Shown here piece after piece: positions 42,817-53,100 of a DNA stretch of 64,000 nucleotides. The DNA is taken from assembly GCF_032926325.1 (NCBI RefSeq), contig NZ_CP136709.1:37501-101500 (forward strand). Direction: 5' to 3'. The DNA comes from Aestuariibaculum lutulentum (GTDB lineage Bacteria > Bacteroidota > Bacteroidia > Flavobacteriales > Flavobacteriaceae). Both the position numbers and the translations under genes were made by a program. How positions within the stretch are numbered: position 1 is the first letter of the stretch; the number at the start of each line of letters is the position of its first letter. Below the pieces are notes generated by a model. That model made no database searches. It worked only from the letters and a program-made list of their open reading frames with translations, and was not told the DNA's origin.

Positions 42817-45800
42817 GTGACTAAAAGCCTTAATACCTGCCTTAGCTTATTCCTGATATTTTTCGGATATAATCTTATTTTTTCACAGCAAATAACTGTG
42901 AATAATTCTATTTCAGTTCAGGATTTAATAGAAAATAATTTAGCCAGTAATTGTGTTGAAATATCAAATGTTACCACATCACTTAATGGCATTGCCACAG
43001 GCTTTCCTAGCTTTGGTAGTTTCCAGAGTAATAACACCAACTTTCCGTTAAGCCAGGGTATTATTTTATCAACAGGTAATGCGGCTTCTGCGGGAAACAC
43101 GGTTATTTCTGACGATTTAAGTGAAGGTGATTTAACCTGGGGCACCGATCCGGATATTGAAACTGCTTTAGGAACAAGTAACACAGTGAATGCTACGGTT
43201 ATCGAATTTGACTTTATTGCCCTTTCTGATGTGATTCAGTTCAATTACATTTTTGCTTCCGAAGAATACTATGCCAATTATCCTTGTAATTCATCAGATG
43301 GTTTTGCTTTTTTAATACGAGAAAGTGGTAGTACAGCTCCATATGAAAACATTGCTGTTGTTCCAGGAACCAGCACTCCTGTAACCGTAAACAATATCCA
43401 TAGTGAAATATTAGGGATTTGTGATGCCGCTAACGAACAATACTTCGCAGGATACAATTTAGCGAACACAAACTTTAACGGAAGCACAACGGTTTTAACT
43501 GCCGCTAGTAATGTGACTCCCAACGTACAATATCATGTAAAGTTAATTGTCGCCGATCAGGCTGGAGATCCTGGCTACGATTCTGCTGTATTTATCGAAT
43601 CAACCACGTTTAGCGACTTGGAACTTGGAGATGATATTAATACCTGTTCAAGCAGTGTTACCCTTAATGGAGAAATACAAAATCCCTTAACTACCTATGC
43701 CTGGTACAGAGATAACGCCGTTATACCCGGAGAAACTAATCCTACTTTAACCACATCTTTAACCGGATTATATAGAGTTGAAATTACCATAAGTGGCGTA
43801 AGTTGTGTTATTACTGATGAAGTTTATGTAACGATTGACAATGAGTTAACCATGAACCCCATATCTCCATACACTTTATGTGACGCTAATGGTGACGGAC
43901 AAGAAACTTTTGATTTAACGACTAAAAATTCAGATGTTGAGAATACCCTATCAACTCTTCCCACAAACTATACTATTGCGTATTATTATTCTGATGATGA
44001 TGCGAGAAACAATCCTTCCAGCAACATTACAAATCCTATAACTACTAATTCGACATCAATTTACGTACGCGTAGAGGATACTGACAATGGTTGTTTGTTC
44101 TTCGGAACATTTGATTTAATTGTTAATGCACTACCAAATGTTAATCAACCAGATGTTTGGGACATTTGTGATAATGATAACGTGCCAGACAGTCGTACCG
44201 AAATAGATTTAAGAGAACAAGATATTATTATAACGGGTGGTGCATCAAACCTATCGGTAAGCTATCACTATTCACAAGATGGAGCAATTAATGACTATGA
44301 TATTGTTGTTACACCTTATACCAATACTAACCCAAACGAAACACTTTATGTTCGAGTTGAAGATACGCAAACTGGATGTACAAACACCTCAGCAACTCTA
44401 ACCCTAAATGTTACTAATGGAAATACACAAATTTTAAGGAACCGACAGTATCTTGATGCCTGCGATCCAGATCATGATGGCTTTGCTAATTTTGATTTAA
44501 CTGAAGTTATAAGCCGAATTTTAAATGGAGCAAACGGATTCAATAATCCAACATACCATACCTCTCAGGAAGATGCCGAATCGGGAACGAATCCAATTCC
44601 AGATCCAACCAATTTCCAGAACACGATTGCTAACGAACAAACCATTTTCATTCGTTTGGAGGACAGTACAACAGGGTGTTATGCCATTATTCTTTTAGAA
44701 ATTCATACCAATTTACTTCTTACCGGAACAGACACCAATGAGTTCGCCTTATGTGATGAAGCAGGTAGTAACGGTACTATTGGTTTTGATTTATATGCGG
44801 TAGAAAATTATATTATTGGAGAAATTCCAACTCTTTATTTCCCTATTGAAGTTTCATTTTTCGAAACCCAAAACGATTTAAACAACAATAATGCTATAAA
44901 CAAAGATGTTTTATACGATGTTAGTGCTACCCAACCCTCAACCCTATTAATTAGAATTGTAAATACAGATACAGGTTGCACTGAAGAGGAAGATATTATT
45001 TTGCGTGTCAATCCTATTCTATTGTTCAATCCACCAGCTCCGGTTCCTTATTGTGATAATGATAACGATGGTATGGCAGATGTATATCTTCATGATTTCG
45101 ATGCTCAAATTCTAAACGGTAATACAGATTTTACAGTTTCTTATTTTGCTTCGGAAGATGATGCCATACAAAATCTAACTCAACTTCCAGACCCTTATTT
45201 TGTAGACCAGCAAACTACAGTGTGGGCACGTATTACCAATACCAACACAGGCTGTCATACCGAAAATTCATTCGATATTGCCGTGGTTGTTGCCCCAGCA
45301 ACCTCTCAACCTGGAAATATCATTATTTGTGATAACGATCAAGATGGATTCTCAATAGTGAATTTAGATCAAACTATAGACGAATTAGTTACGGACCCAA
45401 CAGGCTTAAACATTAGTTTTCACACATCGCTTGCCAATGCTGAAGCAAACATAGCACCTATAACCAATTCTTCGAGTTACGATGCTAATTCTCAAACAAT
45501 ATATGTTCGTGTTACCGATGCTTCAGCAACCACGACTTGTCCTTCAATTCAATCATTCAATATCATAATCAACACTCTTCCGGTCATCCCAACCATTTCT
45601 CCGTACCAGATATGTGTTGACCAAAGTATTACTTCTGCCGATTTTATCTTCGCAAATAAAGATGCTGAGATATTAAACGGTCAAACCGGCAAAGAAGTCT
45701 ATTATTTTGAAGACAGTAACTATACAACCCTAATCAATAAGAACAATCCGTATCCAAGTAATGGTGCTCAAACCATTTACATACGTGTTGAAAACATCTC

Positions 45801-47697
45801 AGATCCGAGTTGTAATGCCACCTCATCATTTACTTTAGAATTGTCACACTACCCAACCTATAATACAGATTTTACCGATTTCCCTCCTGTATGTCAAAGT
45901 ACTGCTAACGATTATACTTTTAATTTTGAAGAAAAACGTCAGGAGATAGCGCAAGGCAGTACCGATAATTTAAACATTCAGTTTTTCTTAGATGAAAACG
46001 ATGCCATAAACAATACAGGCACACCTCTTCCAGACCAATTCACCTATGCTTTTAACGCACAAAATAGACAAGGTCAGTTTTATGTACGTATTGAAAACAC
46101 AGGAAACTCTTGTGCTTTACTCGAAGTGGTTAGATACATTACCTTCCCTACACCACATATTATTTCAGCAACTATCGCCCCTGTTTGTGATGTTGATTAC
46201 GATGGCAGTACAACCATAGACTTGACAACTACAAATTATAATATTGAGAATGTCAGATTCAGTGATGTTTCAATTTCGTATTACGAAACTTTTGATGAAA
46301 CATCGATGACGTTAACCAACGAAATTCCTAGTTCAATTATTACAAACTACCCACTAACTACTAGTCAGACCATTTATATAAAGGCTGAAATTGAAGACAC
46401 TGGATGCTATGATTATATTGCTATGGAATTACAAGTAAACTTGCCTCCGGCAGTAAACACTATCGACCCGATTGTATTTTGTGATAACGACACAAGCAGT
46501 TACGATTTATCACAAGTAAATACCATGTTAGTCGATAACACCAATAACATTACAATTACCTACCACAACACCCAAACTGATGCAGAAAGCGGTACTTCCC
46601 CAATCAGCACCAATTACTCTTACACCTCTAGCAATCCTAACATATATGCCAGAGTAGCCAATAGCATTACAGGATGTTTTGTCACACAGGCCTTCGAACT
46701 GCAAATTAACCCGAATCCTGTTGCCAATACGCCACAGGATTTTGAAGATTGTGACGACGATTTTGATGGCTTTTTAGAATTCAATTTAACAGATAACAAT
46801 GCAAACATTTTAGGAAGCCAGAGTGCTTCAGAATTTACCATTACCTATTATAACGATATTAACGATGCTATAGCTAAAGAAAACCCATTAGGAGATTTAC
46901 ACGCTGCCGTTAACGGAGAGATTGTATTTGCTCGCATTGAAAATAATTTAACAGCTTGTTACGATATTACTCAGTTTAACATTTTTGTCAATCCGTTACC
47001 TACAATTCCTGTTGAAGATGTAGAGCCACTTTGTCTTAATGATTTACCTCAATCCGTAAGTGCCGAAACCGGAAATGCAGGAGACACTTACCTTTGGGAT
47101 ACTGGGGAAACTACTCCTGAAATTGAATTAGACATTGCCGACATTGGAGCACATTGGGTAGAAGTTACCACTCTTAACGGATGTTCTTTTAGAAAAGATT
47201 TCAGCCTTATTGAATCTGAAGAAGCAGAAATTAACTTCACGACTAAAGTCGATTTCGCCGACCCAAACAGTATTACCGTTGATGTAAGCGGTATTGGTAA
47301 TTATGTGTATATTTTAGATAACGGTGAGCCTCAAACCTCAAACGTATTTAACAATGTCACCTTCGGACTTCATCAAGTTACTATACGCGATTTAAACGGC
47401 TGTGAAGATGTCATTACCGAAGTATTTGTATTCGATATTCCTAAATTCTTTACACCAAATAATGATGGTACTTTCGACACCTGGCATGTTATAGGTATCG
47501 ATCAACTTCCGGGAACTTTAGTTTACATCTATGATCGCTACGGAAAACTATTAAAAACCCTTACACATAATTCAATTGGCTGGGATGGTACTTTTAATGG
47601 ACAAAATATGCCTTCAAACGATTATTGGTTTGTTGCTAAAATTGTTCAAAACGGGAATCCTTTTGAAGTGAAAGGACATTTTGCACTAAAACGTTAA
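42817..47697 (+). CDS. Giant secreted protein 2: choice-of-anchor L head, eleven repeats, T9SS type B domain
   Basis: 1626 aa, apparently started at GTG 42817 (no in-frame ATG before the signal peptide SLFLIFFGYNLIFSQ). Residues ~25-265 are a choice-of-anchor L domain (FPLSQGIILSTGNA, IEFDFIALSDVIQFNYIFASEEY, AFLIRESG, VKLIVADQAGD). After an Ig-like part, eleven repeats of ~95 aa at ~348-1404 each open with C-D-x-D-x-D-G-like and close with QTIYVRVED..TGC. The C-terminal T9SS type B domain starts near 1540 (FFTPNNDGTFDTWHV). Likely a long surface fibre or adhesin; the repeats may bind calcium through the Asp-rich loops. Copy number is by eye. Confidence 0.88.
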   Translation: MTKSLNTCLSLFLIFFGYNLIFSQQITVNNSISVQDLIENNLASNCVEISNVTTSLNGIATGFPSFGSFQSNNTNFPLSQGIILSTGNAASAGNTVISDDLSEGDLTWGTDPDIETALGTSNTVNATVIEFDFIALSDVIQFNYIFASEEYYANYPCNSSDGFAFLIRESGSTAPYENIAVVPGTSTPVTVNNIHSEILGICDAANEQYFAGYNLANTNFNGSTTVLTAASNVTPNVQYHVKLIVADQAGDPGYDSAVFIESTTFSDLELGDDINTCSSSVTLNGEIQNPLTTYAWYRDNAVIPGETNPTLTTSLTGLYRVEITISGVSCVITDEVYVTIDNELTMNPISPYTLCDANGDGQETFDLTTKNSDVENTLSTLPTNYTIAYYYSDDDARNNPSSNITNPITTNSTSIYVRVEDTDNGCLFFGTFDLIVNALPNVNQPDVWDICDNDNVPDSRTEIDLREQDIIITGGASNLSVSYHYSQDGAINDYDIVVTPYTNTNPNETLYVRVEDTQTGCTNTSATLTLNVTNGNTQILRNRQYLDACDPDHDGFANFDLTEVISRILNGANGFNNPTYHTSQEDAESGTNPIPDPTNFQNTIANEQTIFIRLEDSTTGCYAIILLEIHTNLLLTGTDTNEFALCDEAGSNGTIGFDLYAVENYIIGEIPTLYFPIEVSFFETQNDLNNNNAINKDVLYDVSATQPSTLLIRIVNTDTGCTEEEDIILRVNPILLFNPPAPVPYCDNDNDGMADVYLHDFDAQILNGNTDFTVSYFASEDDAIQNLTQLPDPYFVDQQTTVWARITNTNTGCHTENSFDIAVVVAPATSQPGNIIICDNDQDGFSIVNLDQTIDELVTDPTGLNISFHTSLANAEANIAPITNSSSYDANSQTIYVRVTDASATTTCPSIQSFNIIINTLPVIPTISPYQICVDQSITSADFIFANKDAEILNGQTGKEVYYFEDSNYTTLINKNNPYPSNGAQTIYIRVENISDPSCNATSSFTLELSHYPTYNTDFTDFPPVCQSTANDYTFNFEEKRQEIAQGSTDNLNIQFFLDENDAINNTGTPLPDQFTYAFNAQNRQGQFYVRIENTGNSCALLEVVRYITFPTPHIISATIAPVCDVDYDGSTTIDLTTTNYNIENVRFSDVSISYYETFDETSMTLTNEIPSSIITNYPLTTSQTIYIKAEIEDTGCYDYIAMELQVNLPPAVNTIDPIVFCDNDTSSYDLSQVNTMLVDNTNNITITYHNTQTDAESGTSPISTNYSYTSSNPNIYARVANSITGCFVTQAFELQINPNPVANTPQDFEDCDDDFDGFLEFNLTDNNANILGSQSASEFTITYYNDINDAIAKENPLGDLHAAVNGEIVFARIENNLTACYDITQFNIFVNPLPTIPVEDVEPLCLNDLPQSVSAETGNAGDTYLWDTGETTPEIELDIADIGAHWVEVTTLNGCSFRKDFSLIESEEAEINFTTKVDFADPNSITVDVSGIGNYVYILDNGEPQTSNVFNNVTFGLHQVTIRDLNGCEDVITEVFVFDIPKFFTPNNDGTFDTWHVIGIDQLPGTLVYIYDRYGKLLKTLTHNSIGWDGTFNGQNMPSNDYWFVAKIVQNGNPFEVKGHFALKR
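43860..47030 (+). repeat. Array of eleven ~290-bp protein repeats in giant protein 2
   Basis: Eleven degenerate tandem units encoding the ~95-residue repeat. Each has an Asp/Asn-rich start after a Cys (for example CDNDNDGMAD, CDDDFDGFLEFNL), an aromatic strand (SYYxS or TYHxT) followed by DA, and an end strand (QTIYVRVED or similar) plus a second Cys in TGC. Units have diverged strongly, so the array is old and should be stable against slippage. Confidence 0.8.
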
Positions 47698-47752
47698 AAG
47701 CCTTATAGATTAATAATGAAGTTTTTATATTTACAGGTATAGTTCATTTATA

Positions 47753-50077
47753 ATGAAATACCTGATTTTTCTAAGCTTTCTTATAATTTGCAATCTCTGT
47801 TTTAGTCAAAATGTACAGGTAGACAGCCAGACCTATACGGCGCAACAACTTATTGAAGATATTTTAATAGGCAGCAACTGTATCTCTAACGTGATGGTGA
47901 CCAATGTTAGCGGAGGCAACTTTAATAATACAGACCAAAGCTACGGGTATTTTAACGCTTCAGGAACCTCCTTTCCTTTTCAAAGTGGTATTGTTTTAAG
48001 TACAGGAAAACTTTCCAATGTTCCGGGGCCAAACACCTCTTTAAGTGATGATAATGCCAATAACTGGAATGGCGATAACGATTTGGAAAACATTTTAAAT
48101 GAAAGCAACACTATCAATGCCACTATCATAGAATTTGAATTCACCTCTATTGCTTCACAAATAAGTTTCCGTTATTTATTTGCCTCCGAAGAATATCAGG
48201 AAAACAATGCAAACACATGTCAGTATTCAGATTTATTTGGCTTTTTAATTCGGAATGTGAACGACTCACAATACACGAATATTGCACTTATTCCCAACAC
48301 ACAGACTCCCGTAAAAGTGACTACAGTCCATCCCGAAATACCTAACGGATGTTCCGCTCAAAACGAAGCATATTTTGGCAGTTGGAATGATGCCTCTGCT
48401 CCTATTAATTTTAACGGTCAAACAACAGTATTAACAGCTACTGCAAATACAATACCTAATGAAACCTATCATGTTAAGCTCGTTATTGCAGACGAACAAA
48501 ATTACCGCTACGATTCAGCTGTATTTCTTGAAGCTGGTAGTTTTATACTCAATACCGATTTAGGAGAAGACCAGTTGATTGCAACTAGTAATCCACTTTG
48601 CGAAAATGAGACAATAGTTTTAGATGCCAGTTCATCAAATGGCATTGCCTATAAATGGTTTAAAGATAACATCGAACTAAATAATGAAACCAACAGCTCT
48701 TATACCGTAACTGAAGCAGGAACTTACAATATTGAAATAGATTTAGGTAATAATTGCACATCCTACGGAGAAATCATTATTGAATACATAGACAACCCTA
48801 TAGTTGCAAATACGACATTAATTGCCTGTGACGAAGATTTAGATCAATTAACAACCTATAATCTGTTTGATGCTGAACAGATGATAACCAACAACGACAA
48901 TACATTACAAATATCTAATTTCTTCACAACCTCTTCCGATGCCGAAAATCAACAAAACAAAATACAAAATCCTACTACATTTAAAAGTACGATACCTCAA
49001 CAAACTATTTATGCTCGCGTAGAAAATCAAAATCAATGTTTTTCAATAGCAGAAATAACTTTAGACATTTCAACTAACAACATTATTATTACTCCTTTTG
49101 AGACCTGTGACGATGACACCCCTGACGGATTCACAACCTTTAATCTTGATGATTTAAGAACTAACATTAAACCTAATGTTCCTGTGAACTCCTTAATCAG
49201 TTTTTATAAAACGACAGACGATTTATTTTCCGAAACCAACTCACTACCCGATTCATATAAAAACACCAACGCCTATTCGGAAACCATTTGGGTGAAAATA
49301 GAAAACGGCAGTGATTGTTACGCCGCCTCTACTGTAGATCTGCTGGTTTTAGAATCTCCACAATTTCTGCCTTCAGAAAATATCGGGTATTGCCTGAACA
49401 ATTACCCTGAAACTATAACTATAGATTCCGGAATTGTCAATCTAGTAAACCATTCACCAACTTATACTTGGTATCTAAATAATACTCTTATTCCTGAAAA
49501 CACCTCTTCTATTAATATTAATGAAACCGGAACTTATACTGTTACTGTAACTTTCAACAATACTTGTTCAGAAAGCAATACTATTGACGTAGTACCTTCA
49601 AACATAGCGACTATTGAAAATATTGATATTAAACAAGCCTCAGAAAACAATACTGTAACCATTACCGTTTCTGGTGAAGGTATTTACGAATTTGCTTTAG
49701 ATAACAATTCTTTTCAAAACAGTAATACTTTTACAAATGTTAAAGCAGGTATTCACACTGTGTATGTAAATGACATTAATGGTTGTGGAATGATACAAAA
49801 ACGTGTTTCTGTTTTAGGTTTTCCTAAATACTTTACTCCCAACAATGATGGAGTTAATGATTATTGGAAACCTTTTGGTGTAACCTCTGAATTTTATAAC
49901 GATATAGATATTAAAATCTTTGACCGTTACGGCAAACTCATTAAACAAATTAACCCGTCTCAATCTGGATGGAACGGTACACTTCAAGGACAACCTTTAC
50001 CAACCGATGATTACTGGTATCGTGTAGTTTTAAAAGACGGCTCAAAATATACCGGACACTTTTCTTTAAAGCGTTAA
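47753..50077 (+). CDS. Giant secreted protein 3: choice-of-anchor L head, two repeats, T9SS type B domain
   Basis: 774 aa with a signal peptide (FLIICNLCFSQ). Head ~20-265 is a choice-of-anchor L domain closely matching that of protein 2 (FPFQSGIVLSTGKL, IEFEFTSIASQISFRYLFASEEY, GFLIRNVND, HVKLVIADE). Then an Ig-like unit, two Cys-paired repeats (~359-539, starting CDEDLDQLTTYNL and CDDDTPDGFTTFNL), an Ig-like part (TYTWYLNNTLIPEN) and the T9SS type B domain at ~690-774 (FPKYFTPNNDGVNDYW). A shorter version of protein 2, only 55 bp after its stop. Surface-located by T9SS; role unknown. Confidence 0.88.
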   Translation: MKYLIFLSFLIICNLCFSQNVQVDSQTYTAQQLIEDILIGSNCISNVMVTNVSGGNFNNTDQSYGYFNASGTSFPFQSGIVLSTGKLSNVPGPNTSLSDDNANNWNGDNDLENILNESNTINATIIEFEFTSIASQISFRYLFASEEYQENNANTCQYSDLFGFLIRNVNDSQYTNIALIPNTQTPVKVTTVHPEIPNGCSAQNEAYFGSWNDASAPINFNGQTTVLTATANTIPNETYHVKLVIADEQNYRYDSAVFLEAGSFILNTDLGEDQLIATSNPLCENETIVLDASSSNGIAYKWFKDNIELNNETNSSYTVTEAGTYNIEIDLGNNCTSYGEIIIEYIDNPIVANTTLIACDEDLDQLTTYNLFDAEQMITNNDNTLQISNFFTTSSDAENQQNKIQNPTTFKSTIPQQTIYARVENQNQCFSIAEITLDISTNNIIITPFETCDDDTPDGFTTFNLDDLRTNIKPNVPVNSLISFYKTTDDLFSETNSLPDSYKNTNAYSETIWVKIENGSDCYAASTVDLLVLESPQFLPSENIGYCLNNYPETITIDSGIVNLVNHSPTYTWYLNNTLIPENTSSININETGTYTVTVTFNNTCSESNTIDVVPSNIATIENIDIKQASENNTVTITVSGEGIYEFALDNNSFQNSNTFTNVKAGIHTVYVNDINGCGMIQKRVSVLGFPKYFTPNNDGVNDYWKPFGVTSEFYNDIDIKIFDRYGKLIKQINPSQSGWNGTLQGQPLPTDDYWYRVVLKDGSKYTGHFSLKR

Positions 50078-50097
50078 AAATCAATTCTAAATATTTA

Positions 50098-50105
50098 TAT
50101 ATTTG
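50098..50105 (+). promoter_or_regulatory. Putative -7 box just before giant protein 4
   Basis: TATATTTG (TAnnTTTG), 6 bp upstream of ATG 50112. If used, the transcript would start almost at the ATG. No TTG at -33; chance is possible in A/T-rich DNA. Confidence 0.35.
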
Positions 50106-50111
50106 TTAGTT

Positions 50112-53100
50112 ATGACAAAAACTCCAACTAACCAAACTAAATTATTCACCCTTTTTCTATTCTGCTTTTTAAGTTTTTTTATAAAAGGTATATCTCAAAC
50201 CTGCTCATTAGGTAATCCGGTGTTTATCGAAGATTTCGGGTCTGGAACAGCTCGACTAGGACCATCTTTAAATCAAGACCCAAATACAGATGTACATCCT
50301 GATTTCAGACCTGCTCAATTATACACCTATGTGGGAGGAAATGGCACCGTTGGGTACGACCAATATGGCTTAATGAAGAATCCTGTTGATGCAGCTCCCG
50401 GTGGTGCATGGTGGAATAATAGTTTTACAGACCACACTGGTAACACAAACGGTTATCTTTATTATTGCGATGCGGGAACAGATTTAAACGTATTTTATGC
50501 CCAAAAAATAGATGGTCTTTGTAATGATATTGAATACGAACTATCGGCCTGGTTCGCAAAATCTAACGAACCTGGTTACTTTATAGATCCTAACATTAAG
50601 TTAATTGTTGGTTTTACTGATGCTAATGATATCCCGTTAGGTAATATAGTTGACACTGACACTGGTTCAATTACAGGAATAGGTGCCAACCGATGGCACC
50701 AAAAAACATTAGTTTTTACCGTTCCTTCTGGCACAGAGAACATCTATTTTATGCTTAAAAATAATGTATCTGGACAACAAGGAAACGATTTAGTTATAGA
50801 TGATATTGAAGTGCGCCCTTGTGGACCTCAAATTGAAATTAGCGATGCCACAAATAATGTTATAAATAATGATGCATATTGTCTTAGCGGAACAACAGAT
50901 ACGACCATAAATTTATCTGCTAATATACCTAGTAACTTTGTTATGATATGGCAGGAATCGACCTCACCTGATGTTTGGACTGATCTGACTTACGAAACAG
51001 CCACTGATTTAAATTATACCATTCCAGCAAATTCAAATAGCTTTCACCATTTCAGGTTAAAATTTGCACATAATGCTGATAATCTATTAAACAGTAGTTG
51101 TAATTTCTTTACCGACCCTGTATATTATTACTTTACTGATGCTCAAACCGCTCCAAATTTAAAATTATGTGATGACGATAATAATGGAACCGCAACTTTC
51201 GATTTGACTCAACAAAACAACCTTATCAACGACTCACCTGAGTTTACCATTACTTATCATGAAAGTTTAACCGATGCTCAAACAGGTACCCCTTTAATTA
51301 CAACACCTGAAAACTACGGAAGTGGCTACAGAACAGTTTATGCCAGAGTAGAAAACAACTACAACCCCGATTGCTTTGCCATTTCAAACTTTAATTTAGA
51401 AGTCTATAATTCTGCTTTCCCTTTAGATGCCTTAAGCATTACCCCTATTCAGGAATGTGATGACTCCTCTGTTGGGACAGATATTGATGGTTTTAAAATT
51501 ATAGATATAACGCAAAGAGATACCGAAATTCTCAATGGTCAGTCTGCTTTGGAGTTTACTCTTACTTATTTTACCGATGCTTTATATGTGAATAAAATTT
51601 TGAATCCAACAACGTTTATAAATACAATTTCTAGCGGACAAACTATATATGTTAGAATGACCAACAATAATTTTATTGACTGTTTTTCAGACACCAGTTT
51701 TCAAATAGAAATTAATGCATTGCCCGAAGTTAATATGCCGGATAAATACTCACAATGTGACGATGCTTCTAACGACGGTATAGCTCCATTTAATTTAACT
51801 TTAAACCATATTAAAGAAGAAATAAACCCTGATTATCTAGCTGAAGGTTTAATATTCCTCTATTACAACGATCAAAATGAAGCTGAAAACAGAGGCATTA
51901 ATATCACTACACCGGAGAATTTTCAAAACAAAGTCCCTTTCACGAACGAAATTGTTTATATCCGCGTTGAAAACCCTAGTGGATGCCACAGAATAGTTTC
52001 GATAGAATTACAAGTAAACCCTTCCGGTAGTGCTTTAGACACATATAACCCTCTACCTTTACATCAATGCGATGACGGTTTAGATGATAGGGATGGCATT
52101 TCAACTTTCGATATGTCGAGCATAAAAACCCATATAGAAAACACTTTATTTTCTTCCATCTCTGTGACTGCACATTTTTACGAAAGCCAGATCAATGCCG
52201 AATTAGAGATCAATGAAGTTTTAAATATTGATACACATCAAAATACCAATTCGCCAAACAGTCAAAATATCTGGGTGCGTATAAAAAGCAACTTAGGTAA
52301 TGATTGTTTAGGATTAAAAGAATTTCAAAACCTACTGATTGTTGAAAGCCTACCGATAGCAAATCCTGCTAGTCTGAATGCAGAATGTGACTACGATTCG
52401 ACTGACACTATTTTAAGTTTTCCTTTTGACACCTCACAAATTGAAACCACTGTTTTAGGAAATCAAAATCCTGCCGAAGTAACTATCACATATTTTGACG
52501 AACAAGGAAATACTTTACCTAGTCCGTTACCTAATCCGTTTTTAACCGAAAACCAGACGATAACCATAAGAGTTACCAATAACATTACTCAAGATCCTGA
52601 CGGGGCTTGCTTTGATGAAACCACTCTTGAATTTATTATTGACGAGCAACCCATAGCAAATTCAGTTTCGTCTCAAATATTTTGCGATGATGGTTTAGAT
52701 AGCACAGATATAAATGATGGTCTACATAGTTTTAATACTTCCTCTTTTTCAGATACCGTACTTGGCAATCAAACAAATATGGACATCTATTTTTCATATA
52801 TAAACGAAAATGGAGTAACCATAACCGATGCAACAGAATTACCAAACCCTTTAGTTTCTGGAACCCAAACCATAACTGCAAATGTTATAAATCCTGAAAA
52901 CTCAAATTGTATAGCCTCAACAACTATCGACTTAATTGTAAACCCGATTCCTGATTTTACCATAAATGAAGAAGAAATTGTTTGCACATCAGACCCTACA
53001 TTTATAGTAACTTTAACTCCGGTTCAAAGTAACCCTTCCGAAGTTTTCGACTATTCCTGGACATTTGAAGGTTCTGAAATATCTAACAATACCACCTTAG

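Noticed and set aside
43860..47030. CRISPR-like or satellite array in the repeat region
   Set aside because: Repeats are protein-level, about 290 bp, diverged and fully coding; no short identical repeats or spacers.
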